From an uncultured Muribaculum sp. (GTDB lineage Bacteria > Bacteroidota > Bacteroidia > Bacteroidales > Muribaculaceae), in assembly GCF_910583865.1 (NCBI RefSeq), contig NZ_CAJTYX010000013.1:1-64000 (forward strand): a stretch of 64,000 nt of DNA, written 5' to 3'. The position numbers were made by a program, and so were the translations under genes. The notes under the pieces were generated by a model. That model did no database searches, was not told where the DNA came from, and saw only the letters and a list, made by a program, of their open reading frames with translations. Within the stretch, counting starts at the first letter, position 1. Each line of letters opens with the position of its first letter. This document shows, in pieces, positions 19,921 through 29,924 of this stretch.

Positions 19921-22900
19921 ATGGATAGAAAAACATGTGCGTTTATTGTCACCGCGATGCTGTTGCCGGCAGTGGCGCGTGCCGACGTAAAGACTACATT
20001 TCAGACCTCGCGGGAGTGGCGCCCGACAATCGATAACCGCGCCGATGCCGTGATGGTCTACGGTGTCGGTGGGAATCCTTCCGACAAGCATCGTAAAGGC
20101 CACACCTTCGAGGACAGGGTGAAATCATGGCGCGACCGAGGATATACCGTGCATTTCATGACGGGAATCGCGTGGGGAGAGTATCAGGACTATTTCACGG
20201 GCGAGTACGACGGTAAGCGCCACCTTGACGAAGGGCAGGTGACACAGCAGGGCGACACGATATGGCACGGTCACATGGTGCCCTATATAGTGCCCACCGC
20301 CAATTTCCTCAAGTATCTGAAGGAACGCCACATCAAGCGTGTGATCGACAACGGCATAGACGCCATCTTCATGGAAGAGCCTGAGTTCTGGGCAAGGAGC
20401 GGCTACAGCGATGCCTTCAAGAAGGAGTGGAAAGAGTACTATGGCACGGACTGGCGTCCGCAGCATGAGTCGCCTGAGGCAACCTATATGTCGAGCAAGC
20501 TCAAGTATCATCTCTATTACAGGGCGTTGAAAGAGATATTCGACTATGCCAAGGAGTACGGACGCTCGAAGGGCATGGATGTGAAATGCTATGTCCCCAC
20601 TCATTCGCTTGTCAACTATTCGCAGTGGCAGATTGTGAGTCCGGAGGCGAGTCTGGCCTCGATGCCGTCGTGCGACGGATATATCGCGCAGGTGTGGACC
20701 GGCACTTCGCGCGAGCCTAACTATTATGACGGACGGCGGCGTGAGCGCGTGTTCGAGAATGCCTATCTCGAATACGGCTCGATGGAGGCCATGACTGCCC
20801 CGACGGGACGCAAGGTGTTTTTCCTGACCGATCCTATCGAGGACTGGCCGCGCGACTGGGAGGACTACAGGCAGAACTATCAGGCGACGTTTACGGCCCA
20901 GCTGCTCTATCCGGGGATTGCCGACTATGAGGTGATGCCTTGGCCGGAGCGCATCTACGAGGGTCTTTACAAGAAGAGCGCCAACTCTACTGAGAAGGCG
21001 CGCATACCTCGGTTTTACTCCACGCAGATGCAGGTGATGGTCAACTCCCTCAACAAGATGCCTCTGTCGGGTAACAAGGTGAGCGGCACGCCGGGCATAG
21101 GCGTGTTGATGGGCAATTCGCTGATGTTCCAGCGCTTCCCGATCCATGAGGGTTACGATGACCCGCAACTGTCTAATTTCTACGGCATGGCTCTCCCGTT
21201 TGTGAAGAAGGGGGTGCCCGTGCAGACCGTGCACATCGAGAATCTCGGCTACGGTCCGGCGCTGGCCGACATAAAGGTGCTGATGATGAGCTATTCCAAC
21301 ATGAAGCCGCTCGATAAGGATGCGCATTCTTTCCTCGCCCGTTGGGTGAAGGATGGCGGACAGCTCGTGTACAGCGCCACGGATGCCGACCCGTTCCAGG
21401 GTGTGGGCGAATGGTGGAACAGCAACGGCATGTCCTACGCCACGCCCTCGGAGCACCTGTTTGAGTCGATGGGGCTTGAACGCCGTCCGGCGGAGGGCAA
21501 CTACAAGGTGGGTCGTGGCAGCGTGACCGTGCTGCGCCACGATCCTAAGGAGTATATCCTCAATGAGGGTGGCGACAAGAAGCTTTTTGACGAGGTGTGC
21601 CGCCTCTATGAGCGCGAGGCGCATGCCGGACGTGTGGAGACCAAGAACAATTTCCGCCTCGACCGAGGGTTGTATGAGGTGATCGCCGTGGTCGACGAGA
21701 GCGTGAGCGACGAGCCTGTGCGCGTCACCGGTCCTGTGATCGACCTATATGACCCTGAACTGACCGTGCATACGGTCTATACCGTGGCCCCGGGCCATCA
21801 TGCGCTGCTTGTGCATCCGGGGCGCATCATCGATCGCACGAAGCCACAGGTGCTTGCATCGGCTTCGCGCGAATATGACGAGAAGTCGACGCCCGGACAT
21901 TTCAGCTATGTGGCGAAAGGTCCGGTGGAGACTTCAGCCGTGGCGCGCGTGTACCTGCCTGTGCGTCCCGAAAGCGTGAAGATCGACGGCAAGGAGACAT
22001 TCGATCCTGGTGAGTGGGATGAGTCAAGTTCGACCTACCGCACGCGGTTTGAAAATTCGCCGGAGGGTGTGGCCGTGGAATTCGCGTGGAATCCTGTCGC
22101 TCCGTTGCCGTCGGCCTATGCGATGGATGACGTGTGGGAAGCGTATGACGGATTCAACAACGTGTTTCTCGATACCGACAAGATGATTTATCGCAACACA
22201 TCCGCCGACCCGCATGCCACCGACCGCTTTCATGGGGCGGCAGCCATATGGTGTCAGCCGATGTATGCCGACATGGCCCTTAACGCCGCCGCGCTTGCCC
22301 GTAAATCCGGCGACAAGGCGCGTGCCGACAGATACGACAAGCTCGCCCGTGACATTCTCGACGGGAACGTAAAGCATTATCTTGATTTTGACTTCGACAA
22401 TGGCGATGAGACGCTTGGATGGTTCATCTACGATGATATCCAGTGGTGGACAATCACCATGGCCCGCGCATATCTACAGACAGGCGACGAGCGTTACCGC
22501 CGTCTGGCCGAGCAGAGTTTTGCGCGCGTGTGGTACGGCTCGCCGAAAGTGGGCGATACCGGCAGCTACGCTGACCCCTCGAAGGGACTTGGCGGGGGCA
22601 TGTACTGGCAGTGGCAGCCTTTGCGCAATCCTAAAGCACCGAGACCTTCCGATGCAAAGATGTCGTGTATCAATTTCCCGACGGTGATAGCCGCGATGCT
22701 TCTTTCCGAATCGGAGCCTGCCGACCGTAAGGCCGACCGCAAGCCTCTGAAGTGGAAGAACGGCTATGGCAAGTTCAAGCGTCCGGCATGGGAGACAAAG
22801 CAGCGTTATCTTGACATGGCCAAGGAGATTTACGACTGGAGCGTGGACTCGCTCGTTGATACGACAACAGGCCGGGTAGTAGATCACTTCGCTGGGCATG

Positions 22901-23340
22901 AGCGTCGCGGAGGTTCGTTAATCTACAACCAGGGTACGTTTATCGGTGCGTCGGTGCTTCTCTATCTCGCTACCGGCGAGCAGTGCTACCTTGACAATGC
23001 CATAAAGGGTGCGGAGTACTCGGTGGGCGAGATGTCGAAAGAGCATGGCATGCTCCCGTGGGCGCATGACCGCCGCAATCCGATGGACCAGGGTGGCCTT
23101 GAGCAGGGCATTTATCCCGCCATATGGGCGCAGTACATGAAACTTCTCGTCGATGAGTGCGGGCAGGAACAGTTCCGGCCTTTCATAGAGAAGAATATCG
23201 TCAACGGCTGGGCGCGTCGAGATCCGTCGCGTGGCATATGCGACGGCGAGTCGTGGAACCAGACCCCGGAGGGTGCGGTGATCGGCAGCTACTCGGCCTC
23301 GTCCATCCCGGCACTAATGCTCCTCTTCCCTCCAAAGTAA
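19921..23340 (+). CDS. Large secreted protein: unassigned N-terminal region fused to a GH76-like domain
   Basis: A 1139-residue protein with a signal peptide (MDRKTCAFIVTAMLLPAVARA). The N-terminal ~640 residues do not match a family I can name with certainty. They resemble a TIM-barrel hydrolase with an acidic cluster FMEEPEFWARSGYSDAF, then a likely amidotransferase-like or barrel-accessory section (LMMSYSNMKPLDKDAHSFLARWVKDGGQ) and a beta-sandwich. The C-terminal ~400 residues look like GH76, with paired Asp838-Asp839 in FIYDDIQWWTITMARAY, and pieces such as GGGMYWQWQP and GTFIGASVLLYLATGE. It starts 27 bases after the operon terminator and has its own terminator. A bifunctional enzyme acting on alpha-1,6-mannan decorated with another sugar is a reasonable inference. 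Confidence 0.75.
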   Translation: MDRKTCAFIVTAMLLPAVARADVKTTFQTSREWRPTIDNRADAVMVYGVGGNPSDKHRKGHTFEDRVKSWRDRGYTVHFMTGIAWGEYQDYFTGEYDGKRHLDEGQVTQQGDTIWHGHMVPYIVPTANFLKYLKERHIKRVIDNGIDAIFMEEPEFWARSGYSDAFKKEWKEYYGTDWRPQHESPEATYMSSKLKYHLYYRALKEIFDYAKEYGRSKGMDVKCYVPTHSLVNYSQWQIVSPEASLASMPSCDGYIAQVWTGTSREPNYYDGRRRERVFENAYLEYGSMEAMTAPTGRKVFFLTDPIEDWPRDWEDYRQNYQATFTAQLLYPGIADYEVMPWPERIYEGLYKKSANSTEKARIPRFYSTQMQVMVNSLNKMPLSGNKVSGTPGIGVLMGNSLMFQRFPIHEGYDDPQLSNFYGMALPFVKKGVPVQTVHIENLGYGPALADIKVLMMSYSNMKPLDKDAHSFLARWVKDGGQLVYSATDADPFQGVGEWWNSNGMSYATPSEHLFESMGLERRPAEGNYKVGRGSVTVLRHDPKEYILNEGGDKKLFDEVCRLYEREAHAGRVETKNNFRLDRGLYEVIAVVDESVSDEPVRVTGPVIDLYDPELTVHTVYTVAPGHHALLVHPGRIIDRTKPQVLASASREYDEKSTPGHFSYVAKGPVETSAVARVYLPVRPESVKIDGKETFDPGEWDESSSTYRTRFENSPEGVAVEFAWNPVAPLPSAYAMDDVWEAYDGFNNVFLDTDKMIYRNTSADPHATDRFHGAAAIWCQPMYADMALNAAALARKSGDKARADRYDKLARDILDGNVKHYLDFDFDNGDETLGWFIYDDIQWWTITMARAYLQTGDERYRRLAEQSFARVWYGSPKVGDTGSYADPSKGLGGGMYWQWQPLRNPKAPRPSDAKMSCINFPTVIAAMLLSESEPADRKADRKPLKWKNGYGKFKRPAWETKQRYLDMAKEIYDWSVDSLVDTTTGRVVDHFAGHERRGGSLIYNQGTFIGASVLLYLATGEQCYLDNAIKGAEYSVGEMSKEHGMLPWAHDRRNPMDQGGLEQGIYPAIWAQYMKLLVDECGQEQFRPFIEKNIVNGWARRDPSRGICDGESWNQTPEGAVIGSYSASSIPALMLLFPPK

Positions 23341-23348
23341 TCTCAAAA

Positions 23349-23422
23349 GAAGGGTGTTGTACTGCCACACCCTTCCGTCAGATACAACGGAGGTGTGTCG
23401 ATTTTTCGACACACCTCCGTTT
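23349..23422 (+). terminator. Tandem hairpins: terminator of the GH76-fusion gene
   Basis: Two hairpins follow the stop codon. The first pairs GAAGGGTGT with ACACCCTTC (23349-23375). The second is a perfect 14-base stem with a TTTT loop (23388-23401 with 23406-23419, core GTGTGTCGA/TCGACACAC) followed by TTT. The second shares its core with the hairpin at 7664-7690. Confidence 0.7.
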
Positions 23423-23497
23423 CGTGTATGGATAAGGCCGTCCGACGGTCCGACCGGTATGACAATTTTGGCATACTGCCTTTTGGTTATGCAATTA

Positions 23498-23968
23498 TCA
23501 GTCGGCAATCCGGTTGCCGCAATAGTAGGTGTTCCAGTTATCGTGTGCGTAGCCGTCGCCGAGAGTCTCGAATGAATTGACTGAAGCTCCGTCAATCTTT
23601 GCTCCGAGATAGTAGGCGTTCCAGTTGTCCTTGGCGTATCCGTCGCCGAGATATTGGAAGGAGTTGACCGAAGCGCCGTCGATTTTACGTCCATCGAAAT
23701 AGACGTTCCAGGCGTCGGCTGCATATCCGTCGGCGAGGGTCTTGAAGGTCATGGCGGATGCGTCCTTCACGAGGTGTCCGTTGAAGTACACCTTGTCGTT
23801 GGAAACAATGTAGCGGCATCTGTCGTGGCGCCCGCAATGCCTGTGGCCGTCCTCGGGGCATTCGTAGGCGCGGCCGCAATGTGGACGATGGTCCGGACAC
23901 TGTGCCGTGAGGGTCAGTCCGGTGGCCATGAATATAGTCGCTAACAGTAATGATGCTGATTTCAACAT
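23498..23968 (-). CDS. Small secreted DKNYY-repeat protein
   Basis: A 156-residue protein with a signal peptide (MLKSASLLLATIFMATGLTLTAQ), a Cys/His-rich linker (CPDHRPHCGRAYECPEDGHRHCGRHDRC) and about four repeats of the DKNYY type: DKVYFNGHLV, AWNVYFDGRKIDGAS, NWNAYYLGAKIDGAS, NWNTYYCGNRI. Repeat length is about 28 residues. DKNYY proteins have no established function; the repeats probably form a beta-structure. The His/Cys-rich linker could bind metal, which is speculative. It is 22 bases downstream of the large macroglobulin-like gene on the same strand, so the two may be co-transcribed. Confidence 0.7.
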   Translation of the reverse strand: MLKSASLLLATIFMATGLTLTAQCPDHRPHCGRAYECPEDGHRHCGRHDRCRYIVSNDKVYFNGHLVKDASAMTFKTLADGYAADAWNVYFDGRKIDGASVNSFQYLGDGYAKDNWNAYYLGAKIDGASVNSFETLGDGYAHDNWNTYYCGNRIAD

Positions 23969-23990
23969 GGGGGATATCTATATTTTGTCA

Positions 23991-26900
23991 TTATTGGTTT
24001 ATATGCAGTAGCGTGCCGGAGGAGTGGGCGGTGAGGGAGGGTGCGTATTGGCTCTGGATCGTGGCTATGCCGGAGGAGAATGTGCCCGCGTTGTTGACGT
24101 TGAGGAGATAGCTCAGGCGGTAAGTGCCCTTCGGCAGGCGGGTGATGAAGATGTTGGTGGCCGCATCGCGGTTTTCGCGGTAGAAACAGAGTCCTTCGGA
24201 CCAGATGGGGGTAGGCAGCTGGTCGACCGGTTCGAGGCATGCCGCACGGTTGTCGACGATGGCGGCATAGTCGATGTCGCGTGCGGCAACGATGGTGAGG
24301 TTGACCTGAATCACATCGCCTGTGCGCAGGGTGTCTGCATCGACCCATTTCTCACCGTCGGGGGTGGGGACACGCTTGTAGATGGCCTTTTCTATCGAGA
24401 GGTCATCACATGACGCTGCCTTTATGTCGGTCATCACTCCGGTGTAGCGGCTGATGACGGCGCCCCACGACGGGCCGGCCTGCGACTTGCCTATGGCGAG
24501 GGTCTTGCCGGAAGGACGCAGCGACGTAATGTCAGTGCGCATCTCGCCGAGGAGTGATTCGATCCTGTCGGGCATCACCTTCTCCTTGCCGACCTTTATG
24601 ACTACGGGTGAGGCCGGACGCGTCCATTTCGTGCCGGTGCGAAGTATAGAGGCGATTACTTGCGACGTGACTACCGAGGTACCCCAATCGGTGGCCTCTT
24701 TCTGTATTATCATCCATTGGCGTATGAGGTCGATGTCGGGCGACGAGGGGTCGACGGCTGCGAATGCATCGAGAATCAAGGCGGTGGTGCCTATGCGTCC
24801 CATCGACCACCACGACTGCGTGTCGAGCGACGGCCACCACATGCCGCGCTCGGGAGTGGTTACGGCGAAGTCGCGTAGTGAGGCTACGGCGAGACGGGCA
24901 GCTTCTGTCTGTCCCTGTGCCTTGAATATCAGGGCCGCGATAGCCTTAGAGCCTGCGGGCATGTCGCGCCACGACTTTAGCAGCGAGGCCACGGTGCGCG
25001 AGGTGAGGGCTGTGCATTCTCCGGGTCGTTCGGTGTCGGGGTAAAGGGCGCGGATGTAGACGTAGGTCTCGTCGGTGGAGTCGCGGTGCTTGCGTGCGTA
25101 TGCGGCTACAGTGCTGTCGGTGTAGGCGAGGGCCTTGTCGATGATGGCGGAGAGGTCCTTGTTGTCAGGAAGCCATCCGAGCTGCCGGAGCCGGCCGAAG
25201 GTAAGAAGGGCGTTTTCGGTGGCCCAAAGCGACGACTGCATGTAGAGCGGTGTCCAGGCCAGTCCGCCGTCGTCGCATTGGAGCTTCTTCAGCAGGGCTA
25301 TCGACGCGGTATAGGTAGAACTGATCTCTTTCGGGTCGAACAGCAGGGAGAGGCGCTCCATGCGTTCGGTCTGTGAGCGTGCGTCCATCATCCAGGGTGT
25401 GGCGTTGAGGAGCACGATCTTCAGGTCGGCGTTGCGCTCAAGCATAGACGTGAGTGTCGAGTCGGAGCGGTCGGAATGGCTCCATTGGCGCAACGCTTCG
25501 GCTATGGCCGGCTGGTCGCGGAGCAGCCCGTCGGCCACGGCTGCCGAGAATATTGCTGCGGAGGCCGACAGCGCGTCGCGCGACTCTCCGGCGCGTATTC
25601 TCGGGAGGGCGGTTGCCACGTACCATGCCGGATTCTCGCAGAACTGCAGGGTGACGCGTGCCTCCTTGCCCATCTTGGGGAGCTTGACGGCCCAGTCGAG
25701 TGTGTCGGCGGGTATGTAGAACGGTGTGGATTCCACCACCGGCTGCGACGCGGGGAGCACGGGTATCACGGTCTGCTCGCCGTCGGCATAGCGTCCTGCC
25801 GATGCCTTCACCCGGTAGCCGAGCATCAACGCGTCGGCGGGAGCGTCGATGTCGGTGGATATGATGGTGGACCCTTGCGGGGCAACATCGACGGTGTAGT
25901 CACGTGAGTCGAGCACCTCCCCTGTCGCGGGGTCGAATATCTCTACGCTGACGGCGACCGTAGAGGCGCTGTCGGCATTGTTCATGACGGTAGCCTTAAC
26001 TACAGCCTTGTCGCCGTTGCGCAGGAAGCGCGGCAGGTTGGGCTGCACCATCACCGGCTTGGAGGCAATCATCTCGCGTGCGGCTGTGCCGGCAATCATG
26101 TCGGCATTGTAGGCGATGGCCTTGAGCGCCCAAGTGGCGTTGGCGTTGGGAGCGGTGAAGTCGATGCGCAGCGAGCCGTCGGCCTCTGTGGTGAGCATCG
26201 GGGCAAACAGCGCCAGAGGGGTCTCGGCATCGCGGTAGGCGAACTCGTCGCTTTCCTTACGCGCCGCCGGAGCGCCTCCATCCATGTCGGCCGAATCTTC
26301 GGATACAGCCTCTTCCACCTCAATGCTTTTCTTGTGCTCGCGCACCACGTTTTTATCATCTGTACCGGCTGCCATCATAGGCGCTTGTTCCACGGCATTG
26401 AACACCCGGTTGGTGGTCGCCATGGTATTAATCACCTCCTCCTCCTTTACTTCGTCTTTCGCATAAACGCTGGTCGCGCCGTAGATTCTGCTTCGAAGCA
26501 TTCTGACGACACCTTCGCCTATGAGCGGACGTCCCCATGTAATGTAAGAGAGTGTGGGCATCGACGGACATGTGAAGCGCTTCACGGGGAGCGAGCGTGA
26601 ATTGTCATGCCATCCGAGTCCATTGTTTATGTTCATAGAGGGCACGGGGTAGGGTGAGCGTTGCGGATAGAGGGAGAAGCGCTGCGGTGTGATGGCGTCG
26701 AGGGCCTTGTTGTATATGTCGAGCATCAGCGCGGCGCGTTGCGGGGAGGAATCCTTGCCGCCGGTGACGCGCAGTGTCCATCGCTCGGTGTCGCCCGGGG
26801 CTATGCGGTCGCGGAAGCTCTCTATGGCTATATCGAGAGAGGAGATGACGTTGTCGCGGGTGTAGTTGACTTGCAACTCATCGTATTTGTAGCCGCGTGC

Positions 26901-29750
26901 CGTGGCCATGATGAGCGTGGCTGTGGGGGTATCGGCAGGCAGGTCGCGGGTGAAGCGGTGCATGCCCGGGCCGACTGTTATCCAGCCTTTGTCGATTACA
27001 CGGTCGCCGGCGGTGAGGATGTAGAGGATCCACGTCTCGGGCGCGGTGGTTGCATAGAGCTGGTCGATCCCACCGGTGGCGGGGATAGTGGCCGAAGTGG
27101 CCGGAAGCCATAGCAGGAGGTCGGCCACAGGAGACGCTGTGTCTGATGGCCGGTAGAGCACTACGTCGGCGATGGTAGCGGGGTCGGCGAGAGTGGTGTC
27201 GGCGGTTGCGACGCGCAGGGAGTAGACGCCGCTCTTGAGGGCAGTGACATCTATTTCCGGCTTTGCGGACTCGAATGTGCCGCGTGCGGCCACTGTGGAA
27301 TCTGCGCGCAGGAACTCGTAGGTGATTGTTGCGTCGCGTTTGACTCCGTTGACGGTAGTGAGGTCAAGGTTGAGACGCAGGGGTTTGTCGGCATCCACGT
27401 TGAGATTGGCGAGGGCCGCGTTGAGCAAAAGCTGCTTGCCGAGGGTGAATGCCGTCGATGCGGTGCGGTTTTCGCCTGAGGGTGATGTGACGGTGATGTC
27501 GGCGGTGAACACGCCCTTGTCGACCGGGGCGCCGGAGAGGAGGGCATCAGTGCATATTATCGTGAAACGACCTTCGGCATCGGTGGTATCGGGGAGCGAG
27601 GCGAATGACACGGGTGTGTTCCACCAGGCCCGGCCGCCTGCCGAGAGGTTGACCGACACCGTGGCGTCGGCTACGGGAAATCCGGAGTATGTGACGGCAC
27701 GTCCTTTGACGGTGACATCCCCCTTTTCCGGGGTATCGCGCTCCACGTCGGTCACTTCGATCATGTAGGTCGGGAGCTTGTAGTCGGAGACGGTGAAATA
27801 TACGTTGCTCCAACGCTGTTTCTTGGCAATGGCATCGTCGGTGAGGGTGAATCGCAGGGAATAGTTGCCTGTCAGACCTTCCTTAGGTATGTTGAAGCTG
27901 CCCTCGGCACGTCCGAACAGGTCGGTGGTTACGGTAGCGGTGTCGACCGGCTGCATGTTGGCGTCATACATCACCACGCGCATTTCTGTGTCCGGCATGG
28001 GTTTGGATGCCTGCTGAAGGAACGATTGCGCTATGGCCGCCCATTCCACGGTGTCACCCGGATGGTAGAGCGCGAGCGAGGTGAATCCCTGCACGCTATA
28101 GGCACGTGACGGGTCGTTGTAGTAGTTGTTCATGCCCACCGATTCGGCGAAGCGGTCTGTGCCTTTCTGCGCGAATATGGTGCGTGCCTTGGGGTTGATC
28201 TGCGCCATTCCGTCAGCATCGGTGGTCTTGGTGTCAATGAGGGAGAACTTGCGTTGGCGGTTTTCATAGCCGTAGCCTTTAAGCGTGGCCCCTTCGACGG
28301 GGCGGCCTGTGGCGGGGTTGACCACGAATGGCCATGCCTCACCCTTGAACGAGAGGGAGCCGAGGCGCAGGGCCGAGCAATGGACGTAGACGTAGTTGCC
28401 TGTATCGATGGTCTGTTCGGGAAACACGGCGGCGACGATATATGTGCCCGGAGTGTCGAGCACCACCTTGCGGGTGATGTCGGTGCGGAAAGGCGCGACG
28501 GAATCGCAGGTGACACGCACGCTCTTCACCAGTCTGAGTTGCGGTATGTTCTTTTTCGTCACCTCATATCCCCAGCTCCATTCTCCCCATTTGTATGGTG
28601 CGGAGTAGACGTTGACAGAGAAGTCGCGTGCATTTCTCACGCGGAGATTGAGCTGCAGGGAGTCGCCGGGCATCACTGTCGAGGGGTATCTGACCGTTAC
28701 GGCAGGCTGCTTCATCCAGGCCATGTCGCGCTGCAGCCATCCGTTGCGGAAGTAGCGTGGATGGGCGGCAATCTGCTCCTCGCATGCGGCGATGAACTTC
28801 TTTATGATGGGCAGTGGTGCTTCGTCGTTGCTCACCGTGCCGTCGGCCTTGATGAGGATTTCGGCGGCATATGGCGAGGCCTTGTGTGTTTGCCACAGGG
28901 AGTAGAGCGCGTCGAACATGCGTGTGCGTGTCTGCTCCATCTGCTCGCCGCGCGAGAAAAGGTTGTCGTTGACAAATTCCAGGCGGCTTAGGTCGGCGGC
29001 TATGAGCGCGGCGGGACGCGTGCGGGCATGGTCGATCCATGTCGAATAGATGTCGAGCACACGTCGCGCCAAAGGCTTCTGCACGGTGACGTGCATGGCC
29101 AGGAAATCGCCCCATGGGCAGAGAAGCCGCAGGGGGAGCATGTCGGTCTCGCCAAGTTGCGGCAGCAGTGAAGTGGCCTGCGAGGCCACGAAGTCGAGCA
29201 CGGTGGGGTACATGTCTGCAATCCTGCGGTCGACCGAGATTACCTTGGCGTAGGCCGACAGGGATGTGGCCGCGAGCGCGTCGGGACGTTCCATGGCGCT
29301 GTCGACAAGCGCCGTGATTGTGTCGCGCCATTGTGTGCCGCTCCATAGCTTGTAGTCGGATGTGTCGGCGGCAGGTTGTTCGCAGCGGTCGTAGTTCCAG
29401 CGGTTGCGTTGATAGAGCGCAAAGTACATCTTTGCAGTAAGCAGGTCGACAAGGGCCTTGTCGGCAGGTCGTGTGAGCGTCCTGGAGGTGCGGCGGCAGT
29501 CGGCGAGCACGGTCGATGCGCTGTCGGGGTCGATTTCGGTGAGCGCCATCGAGAGGTTCATGAGCGCGCGCAGGGCGAGAGGCCCGTTGTCGGCGGCTAT
29601 GGCCTTGTCGAGCATCGTGCGTGCTCCGGAGGCAACCTTGGTGGGAAACGCGAAGTCCGGCTTGGCGTAGGAATCGGCGGCTGTGGTGGCTGCGACGAGG
29701 GTGAACGTCGATGCCATGGCTGCCATGAATATGAGAATTCGGCGTAGCAT
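23991..29750 (-). CDS. Alpha-2-macroglobulin-family protein
   Basis: A 1919-residue secreted protein of the bacterial alpha-2-macroglobulin type. Features: signal peptide from MLRRILIFMAAMASTFTLV, a helical N-terminal region, beta-sandwich MG domains (YPSTVMPGDSLQLNLRVRN; LYHPGDTVEWAAIAQSFL), the A2M core signature (LFAPMLTTEADGSLRIDFTAP...ATWALKAIAYNAD), and a C-terminal alpha/alpha-toroid (LKKLQCDDGGLAWTP). I do not see the CxEQ thioester motif that lets some members trap proteases covalently. The frame is open to 29816, but ATG 29750 starts the signal peptide. Members are thought to protect the envelope against proteases or act in envelope assembly; the role here is not determined by context. 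Confidence 0.87.
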   Translation of the reverse strand: MLRRILIFMAAMASTFTLVAATTAADSYAKPDFAFPTKVASGARTMLDKAIAADNGPLALRALMNLSMALTEIDPDSASTVLADCRRTSRTLTRPADKALVDLLTAKMYFALYQRNRWNYDRCEQPAADTSDYKLWSGTQWRDTITALVDSAMERPDALAATSLSAYAKVISVDRRIADMYPTVLDFVASQATSLLPQLGETDMLPLRLLCPWGDFLAMHVTVQKPLARRVLDIYSTWIDHARTRPAALIAADLSRLEFVNDNLFSRGEQMEQTRTRMFDALYSLWQTHKASPYAAEILIKADGTVSNDEAPLPIIKKFIAACEEQIAAHPRYFRNGWLQRDMAWMKQPAVTVRYPSTVMPGDSLQLNLRVRNARDFSVNVYSAPYKWGEWSWGYEVTKKNIPQLRLVKSVRVTCDSVAPFRTDITRKVVLDTPGTYIVAAVFPEQTIDTGNYVYVHCSALRLGSLSFKGEAWPFVVNPATGRPVEGATLKGYGYENRQRKFSLIDTKTTDADGMAQINPKARTIFAQKGTDRFAESVGMNNYYNDPSRAYSVQGFTSLALYHPGDTVEWAAIAQSFLQQASKPMPDTEMRVVMYDANMQPVDTATVTTDLFGRAEGSFNIPKEGLTGNYSLRFTLTDDAIAKKQRWSNVYFTVSDYKLPTYMIEVTDVERDTPEKGDVTVKGRAVTYSGFPVADATVSVNLSAGGRAWWNTPVSFASLPDTTDAEGRFTIICTDALLSGAPVDKGVFTADITVTSPSGENRTASTAFTLGKQLLLNAALANLNVDADKPLRLNLDLTTVNGVKRDATITYEFLRADSTVAARGTFESAKPEIDVTALKSGVYSLRVATADTTLADPATIADVVLYRPSDTASPVADLLLWLPATSATIPATGGIDQLYATTAPETWILYILTAGDRVIDKGWITVGPGMHRFTRDLPADTPTATLIMATARGYKYDELQVNYTRDNVISSLDIAIESFRDRIAPGDTERWTLRVTGGKDSSPQRAALMLDIYNKALDAITPQRFSLYPQRSPYPVPSMNINNGLGWHDNSRSLPVKRFTCPSMPTLSYITWGRPLIGEGVVRMLRSRIYGATSVYAKDEVKEEEVINTMATTNRVFNAVEQAPMMAAGTDDKNVVREHKKSIEVEEAVSEDSADMDGGAPAARKESDEFAYRDAETPLALFAPMLTTEADGSLRIDFTAPNANATWALKAIAYNADMIAGTAAREMIASKPVMVQPNLPRFLRNGDKAVVKATVMNNADSASTVAVSVEIFDPATGEVLDSRDYTVDVAPQGSTIISTDIDAPADALMLGYRVKASAGRYADGEQTVIPVLPASQPVVESTPFYIPADTLDWAVKLPKMGKEARVTLQFCENPAWYVATALPRIRAGESRDALSASAAIFSAAVADGLLRDQPAIAEALRQWSHSDRSDSTLTSMLERNADLKIVLLNATPWMMDARSQTERMERLSLLFDPKEISSTYTASIALLKKLQCDDGGLAWTPLYMQSSLWATENALLTFGRLRQLGWLPDNKDLSAIIDKALAYTDSTVAAYARKHRDSTDETYVYIRALYPDTERPGECTALTSRTVASLLKSWRDMPAGSKAIAALIFKAQGQTEAARLAVASLRDFAVTTPERGMWWPSLDTQSWWSMGRIGTTALILDAFAAVDPSSPDIDLIRQWMIIQKEATDWGTSVVTSQVIASILRTGTKWTRPASPVVIKVGKEKVMPDRIESLLGEMRTDITSLRPSGKTLAIGKSQAGPSWGAVISRYTGVMTDIKAASCDDLSIEKAIYKRVPTPDGEKWVDADTLRTGDVIQVNLTIVAARDIDYAAIVDNRAACLEPVDQLPTPIWSEGLCFYRENRDAATNIFITRLPKGTYRLSYLLNVNNAGTFSSGIATIQSQYAPSLTAHSSGTLLHINQ

Positions 29751-29813
29751 AGGGGGAAGTGTTATTCGGTTAAATAATGGAGAGGAGCGGGGGCACGAGG
29801 CCATCATATAGAA

Positions 29814-29866
29814 CAAGCGGCAGGGCTATGAGGGTTCATTGCTGATTGCCCGGCGCCTGCCGCTTG
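29814..29866 (-). terminator. Probable terminator of the sigma-factor operon
   Basis: An 11-base perfect inverted repeat (CAAGCGGCAGG at 29814-29824, CCTGCCGCTTG at 29856-29866) lies 59 bases past the stop of the LTxxQ gene. The T-run on the minus strand is weak, so efficiency is uncertain. Confidence 0.45.
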
Positions 29867-29924
29867 GTGTATGTGTGGGAAATGGGATGATGCTGTCGGT
29901 GACGGGAGCGTCGGAGTGTGTGGG

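Noticed and set aside
20125..21624. Long minus-strand frame of 499 codons inside the GH76-fusion gene
   Set aside because: It lies fully opposite a convincing coding sequence, is rich in His/Arg/Leu as expected for an antisense of GC-rich codons, and matches no family.
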